Assembly: GCA_028714995.1 (NCBI GenBank)
Contig: JAQTLI010000076.1
Location: 1-9,493 of the forward strand
Source: Methylobacter sp.
GTDB lineage: Bacteria; Pseudomonadota; Gammaproteobacteria; Methylococcales; Methylomonadaceae
Reading direction: 5' to 3'
Length of the DNA stretch: 9,493 nt
Within the stretch, counting starts at the first letter, position 1; every line of letters starts with the position of its first letter. Shown piece after piece: positions 6,001 to 9,493 of this stretch. The notes under the pieces were generated by a model. The model was not told the DNA's origin and made no database searches. It saw only the letters and a list, made by a program, of their open reading frames with translations. A program made the translations under genes and the position numbers.

Positions 6001-7884
6001 TTACCTTATCGCTTCTATCCGTTCCTCTGCGTCCATCCAGGCTGCCTCCGCGTCGTCCAGCGCCTTATCGACTTGAACCTTTCTTTCCATCAGCTTTTTT
6101 AAATTCTCTTTTTCCGATTCTGCATAAATATTAGGATCAGCCAATTGATGCTCCAGCTGCCTTTGTTCATTATGATACTTCTCAACAGTTAGCTCCGCTT
6201 TTTTCAGCGCATCAAATAAGGGTTTATGTTTTTGTCTGCGTTCTGCATCCAGCTTTCTCTGATCTTTCCGCGATACTGTCTGCGCAGCATCAACGACAGT
6301 TTTTTCTTCGCCTTTTTTCTGCTCTGCCAGCCATAGCCGGTAATCTTCAAGATCACCATCGAAAGGCTGCACTTTACCCCCTGACACCAATAATAACTGA
6401 TCGGTAACGGAGCGCAACAAATGCCGGTCATGTGAGACAACCACTATGGCACCTTCATAATCCTGCAACGCCACACTTAAGGCATGGCGCATTTCCAGAT
6501 CCAAATGATTGGTCGGTTCATCCAATAATAAGAGGTTGGGATTTTGGTACACCAACAGCGCCAAGACTAATCGCGCTTTTTCTCCGCCGGAAAATGGCCT
6601 GACAGCTTCCAAAACCTTATCGCCGCGAAAATCAAAACCGCCCAAGAAGTTGCGTAAATCTTTTTCGGTGGCCTGTTTATCCAGCTGCTGTAAATGCCAC
6701 AAGGGACTTTCATCAATACGCAGTTGCTCCAGTTGATGCTGGGCAAAATAGCCAATTTTTAACGCTTCCGCTTCATTCCTTTTACCGGATAAAGGCTGCA
6801 TATCGCCTGCTAGCACTTTAATCAAGCTGGATTTTCCGGCGCCATTCGGCCCCAATAGCCCGATACGGTCACCCGGCGATATGGACAGTCCCGCCTGTTT
6901 AATCACGCAGGTTTGTCCGTACCCGATATCAACCTTATCCAGCTTTAATAAGGGATTAGGCATTTTTTCCGGTTTGGCAAAGCTAAAATCAAAAGGGGAA
7001 TCGACATGCGCCTGTGAGATCAGTTCCATGCGCTCCAGGGCTTTGATTCGGCTTTGCGCTTGCCTGGCTTTAGTGGCTTGCGCCTTGAACCTGTCAACAA
7101 AGCTCTGAATATGCGCGATTTCTCGTTGCTGCTTTAGATAGGATGACTGTTGTTGCGCAAGTTTTTCTGCGCGCATGCGTTCAAATGCAGAATAATTGCC
7201 GGTATAAATTTCGGCTTTGTTCTGTTCAATATGCACGATGTGATCGGTAATGGTATCCAGAAAATCCCGATCATGAGAAATCAGCAACAAGGTGCCGGGA
7301 TATTTGCATAACCAGTCCTGCAGCCAGATCACCGCGTCCAGATCTAGATGGTTGGTGGGCTCATCGAGCAACAATACGTCTGAACGACACATCAAGGCCT
7401 GAGCCAGATTAAGACGCATACGCCAGCCGCCGGAAAATGAACTGACTGCGTTTTGCTCCTGATCCGCAGTAAAACCCAAACCGCTCATTAACCGTGAGGC
7501 TCTGGCCTGCGCTGTATAACCACCGATGATTTCCAATGCGGCATGTAATTCTGCCTGTTTCAAGCCGTCATCGGCCTGTTCGGCAGCAAGCAATTGCTGT
7601 TGCAAACGCCTTAATGGCTGATCACCGTCAATGACATAATCAATGGCAGAGCAGGCGGTGGCAGGCGTTTCCTGGGCAACATGTGCGATTTCCAGGCCCG
7701 GCGGCATGGAAAAATCACCCTCATCCAAATGCAGCCCCCCCCTAACCAAGGCAAACAAGCTGGATTTACCCGCGCCATTAGCCCCGGTAAAACCTACTTT
7801 CTGGCCTTTATGGATGGTGAAAGAAGAGTTGGCAAACAACACCCGTGCGCCACGGCGTAAGGCTATATTTTTAAAATTCAGCAT
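6001..7884 (-). CDS. yheS: ABC-F family ATPase, YheS-like
   Basis: This is a soluble protein with two ABC cassettes in one chain and no membrane domain. ABC-F proteins bind the ribosomal E-site and relieve stalled or difficult translation. The 627-residue product aligns along its whole length with E. coli YheS (637). Cassette 1 has Walker A GANGAGKSS (34-42), signature SGGWR (151-155) and Walker B LLLDEPTNHLD with Glu175. The interdomain P-site linker (about 235-300) includes KARQAQSRIKALERMEL. Cassette 2 has Walker A GPNGAGKSS (345-353), signature SGGEKAR (432-438) and Walker B with Glu456. A C-terminal charged coiled coil (about 540-626) follows. All catalytic residues are present. The start gives MLNFKNIALRRG, matching the family start, although the Shine-Dalgarno is weak. 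It is the first gene of a tight cluster with the membrane protein and usp. A role in antibiotic resistance is less likely than housekeeping translation support. Confidence 0.95.
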   Translation of the reverse strand: MLNFKNIALRRGARVLFANSSFTIHKGQKVGFTGANGAGKSSLFALVRGGLHLDEGDFSMPPGLEIAHVAQETPATACSAIDYVIDGDQPLRRLQQQLLAAEQADDGLKQAELHAALEIIGGYTAQARASRLMSGLGFTADQEQNAVSSFSGGWRMRLNLAQALMCRSDVLLLDEPTNHLDLDAVIWLQDWLCKYPGTLLLISHDRDFLDTITDHIVHIEQNKAEIYTGNYSAFERMRAEKLAQQQSSYLKQQREIAHIQSFVDRFKAQATKARQAQSRIKALERMELISQAHVDSPFDFSFAKPEKMPNPLLKLDKVDIGYGQTCVIKQAGLSISPGDRIGLLGPNGAGKSSLIKVLAGDMQPLSGKRNEAEALKIGYFAQHQLEQLRIDESPLWHLQQLDKQATEKDLRNFLGGFDFRGDKVLEAVRPFSGGEKARLVLALLVYQNPNLLLLDEPTNHLDLEMRHALSVALQDYEGAIVVVSHDRHLLRSVTDQLLLVSGGKVQPFDGDLEDYRLWLAEQKKGEEKTVVDAAQTVSRKDQRKLDAERRQKHKPLFDALKKAELTVEKYHNEQRQLEHQLADPNIYAESEKENLKKLMERKVQVDKALDDAEAAWMDAEERIEAIR

Positions 7885-7892
7885 GAGAGTAC

Positions 7893-7907
7893 AGCCTAAA
7901 ATAGGCT
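7893..7907 (-). other. Small stem-loop in the yheS leader
   Basis: AGCCTA (7893-7898) and TAGGCT (7902-7907) form a 6-bp stem with a 3-nt loop, 8 nt upstream of the yheS ATG. It covers the only AGG near the start codon, so it could partly hide a weak ribosome-binding site. The stem is short and may be chance. Nothing else recognisable was found in the 168-bp gap between the YcxB-like gene and yheS. Confidence 0.3.
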
Positions 7908-8052
7908 AAATAAAGGAGGGAGAAAACAAATAAGACCATTGCAAATCTATATCACCACGAAGCGCACGAATAACTGGGCTCCGTGGTAAAAACAGGACAA
8001 GTAAATCAATAAGATCCGTAACTATTCCAAATTGAAGTATAAAGTCGAAGTA

Positions 8053-8583
8053 TCAAGCGGCACGCTCAATCATTTTTTCCGCCTGTTCTGCAAACTGCTC
8101 AAGATTGCCTTTTTTAACGGTTTCCACAGGAATTACCAGTGCCGTGCTCAAATTGATATAGATATAAACATAGCGTTTGCCGTATTCCACCCTGACCAAA
8201 TCTCCCCAGGCCATTTTATGTTTGCCGCTGGGTGATTTCTCGAGCAGATAATTGGGATTTGCCGGATCTATGCTCAAGGTATATGTACCGAACATATTGA
8301 TTTTTTCTTTATTGGTGTAATTTTTAAGTATCTGCCGGCGCAAATCCAGCATCATGATTTTAGGCGACAGCCAGGCCCAAAGAATGGCGATAACGATGAT
8401 ATATGCCGATGAATTCTTGTCGCCATAATAAAAATAATAAAAAGCGCCGATAAGCGCCATGATGCCCGGCACTATCCATCGGTTCTTTTTTATATTGTTC
8501 TGTATATCTTCATTTCTCATGAACTGTATTTCATTAAAATGGATTAAATCTTCTTCGCGGAATTCGTATTCAATTTCAAACAT
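8053..8583 (-). CDS. YcxB-like membrane protein
   Basis: This 176-residue protein is predicted to lie in the inner membrane. Its N-terminal region (1-33) is charged and probably cytoplasmic. Two hydrophobic segments follow (about 36-53 and 59-74), separated by a short GDKNSS loop. A soluble C-terminal domain (about 95-176) has the features of the YcxB-like family: a beta-rich stretch, the MAWGDLVRVEYGKRYVYIYI core (124-143), then ALVIPVETV (148-156) and a terminal amphipathic helix. The family is widespread, of unknown function, and somewhat resembles PH-like membrane-associated domains. The start ATG gives MFEIEYEF with only a weak purine tract (AAGATAAG) upstream. It begins 33 nt after the ndh stop, so it may be cotranscribed with ndh. 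The family call rests on motif recognition only. Confidence 0.8.
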   Translation of the reverse strand: MFEIEYEFREEDLIHFNEIQFMRNEDIQNNIKKNRWIVPGIMALIGAFYYFYYGDKNSSAYIIVIAILWAWLSPKIMMLDLRRQILKNYTNKEKINMFGTYTLSIDPANPNYLLEKSPSGKHKMAWGDLVRVEYGKRYVYIYINLSTALVIPVETVKKGNLEQFAEQAEKMIERAA

Positions 8584-8616
8584 GTTTCTTATCTTTATTA
8601 ATGGTTTTAAAAAATT

Positions 8617-9493
8617 TTAATGCATTTTTATTTTTGCATGAGCGCTGCGTCTGAATAAGTTAGAAAGCGTCAACATTGCCGTTCTAAAATAACCGTGTAT
8701 CGCCACCTGATGCATTTTATACAGGGACAGATAAACCACTCTGGCTATAAACCCGCCGATGCTCACCGTACCCATCAGGTTGCCCATCAGATTTCCTACC
8801 GTGGTGTATTTGCCGAGTGAAACCAGCGAGCCGTAATCATGATAAACATAATTCACCAATTTCCTGCCTTTTAACCGGTTAACAATTGATTTGCTTAAAG
8901 TCGATGCCTGCTGATGAGCGGCCTGCGCCCGTGGCGGTACATTTCCATCATGCCCCGGCCAAGGACAAGCAGCGCAATCACCCATTGCAAAAATATCATC
9001 ATCATTGGTTTTTAAGGTTTGATCAACTATCAATTGATTAATATTATTGGTTGCCAGGCCATCAAGCTCCTTCATCCAGTCCGGGGCCTTAATGCCTGCA
9101 GCCCAGACCTTTAGGTCTGCAGCTATCATTTCACCATCATGAGTACTAATGCCCTCTTTAGTCACCTCAACTACCCGCCGGCCCAGCTTAAGATCTATCC
9201 CCAGTTTGATCAGTTGCTGCTGAGTTGCATTGGCTAATTTAATAGGCAACGCCGGTAACAATTGGGTCGCTGCTTCAATAATGGTCAATTTCACATTACT
9301 GGACTCATCCAGTCCGTAAACCGCCAGCAGATCTGTCACTTCGTGCAATTGCGCTGATAATTCGACGCCGGTTGCACCCGCGCCGATAATGACGATAGAT
9401 AATGGCTTGTTACTACCCTTGCTTTCACCTACATGGCTTTTAATATAGGACTCAACCAATTGTTTCTGAAATTTAAAGGCCTGTGAGGTGGTA
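8617..9493 (-). CDS. ndh: Type II NADH:quinone oxidoreductase (NDH-2), C-terminal part, cut by the window edge
   Basis: NDH-2 is a single-subunit FAD enzyme on the inner face of the cytoplasmic membrane. It passes electrons from NADH to quinone without pumping protons. The last 291 codons are visible; the reading frame stays open to 9493, so the true start lies outside the window. Counting from the edge, the second Rossmann motif GAGATG (37-42) binds NADH and is followed by VELSAQL. VWAAGIKAPDW (129-139) and the FAD-contact segment IFAMGDCAACP (167-177) come next. The quinone-site motif AQxAxQ appears as AQAAHQ (189-194). The C-terminus (about 245-291), with IARVVYLSLYKMHQ and a basic tail, is the membrane-binding region. 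The sequence parallels E. coli Ndh to its last residues. The neighbouring YcxB-like gene follows after 33 nt. Confidence 0.95.
   Translation of the reverse strand, partial: TTSQAFKFQKQLVESYIKSHVGESKGSNKPLSIVIIGAGATGVELSAQLHEVTDLLAVYGLDESSNVKLTIIEAATQLLPALPIKLANATQQQLIKLGIDLKLGRRVVEVTKEGISTHDGEMIAADLKVWAAGIKAPDWMKELDGLATNNINQLIVDQTLKTNDDDIFAMGDCAACPWPGHDGNVPPRAQAAHQQASTLSKSIVNRLKGRKLVNYVYHDYGSLVSLGKYTTVGNLMGNLMGTVSIGGFIARVVYLSLYKMHQVAIHGYFRTAMLTLSNLFRRSAHAKIKMH

Noticed and set aside
5540..6076. Open frame of 178 codons on the + strand opposite the membrane-protein gene
   Set aside because: It runs antisense across the boundary of two well-supported genes in an operon. It has a Ser/Asn/Ile-rich composition typical of a shadow frame and no convincing Shine-Dalgarno.
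7954..7987. ACCACG/CGTGGT inverted repeat in the gap upstream of yheS, as a terminator of the YcxB-like gene
   Set aside because: The stem is only 6 bp with a 22-nt loop, and no T-run follows on the minus strand.
1..9493. Search for CRISPR arrays, tRNA or rRNA genes, insertion sequences, toxin-antitoxin or defence genes
   Set aside because: No regular repeat-spacer pattern, cloverleaf, transposase or defence motif was visible on either strand.

Overview
The window looks like chromosomal DNA of a gammaproteobacterium. ClpB, MscL, the YheS-type ABC-F protein and the type II NADH dehydrogenase all match the E. coli proteins closely and share their residue numbering. The general flavour, with a Met/His-rich exported protein, a UspA-like protein and a CSD-like/TM2 protein, would fit a methanotroph such as Methylococcales. 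That lineage call is an inference and was not tested by any search.

Region 1-453 has no gene. It carries inverted repeats and an exact CCTAAG...TATGG pair, which is the 11-nt GAAA-tetraloop receptor of group I and group II introns. I read it as domain I and neighbouring helices of a group II intron. It lacks a maturase and a domain V, so it is probably a truncated relic ending just upstream of mscL. Next on the + strand come mscL (454-846) and a small exported Met/His-rich protein (916-1266). A strong hairpin (1280-1305) separates them from the convergent clpB.

clpB (1344-3920, -) and a CspA-family gene (4245-4448, +) are divergent. The 324 bases between them hold a near-perfect sigma-32 promoter for clpB and a sigma-70-like promoter for csp. 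The csp leader is about 108 nt long and contains a possible 14-codon upstream ORF. A U-tracted hairpin at 4464-4501 is a shared bidirectional terminator for csp and the convergent minus-strand gene.

From 4535 to 9493 everything is on the minus strand. In order of transcription: ndh (partial, cut by the window edge), a YcxB-like membrane protein, a 168-bp gap, a yheS-like ABC-F ATPase, an unrecognised five-helix membrane protein, a UspA-family protein and a CSD-like/TM2 membrane protein. The ABC-F, membrane and Usp genes are separated by only 6 and 8 nt and look like one operon. The TM2 gene follows after 81 nt and ends at the shared terminator.

Much of the window is general stress physiology: osmotic release valve, heat disaggregase, cold-shock protein, Usp and a ribosome-associated ABC-F. 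No defence system, CRISPR array, prophage or complete transposon is visible. The items most worth a second look are the intron relic, the Met/His-rich exported protein, the ABC-F/membrane/Usp operon and the csp leader.
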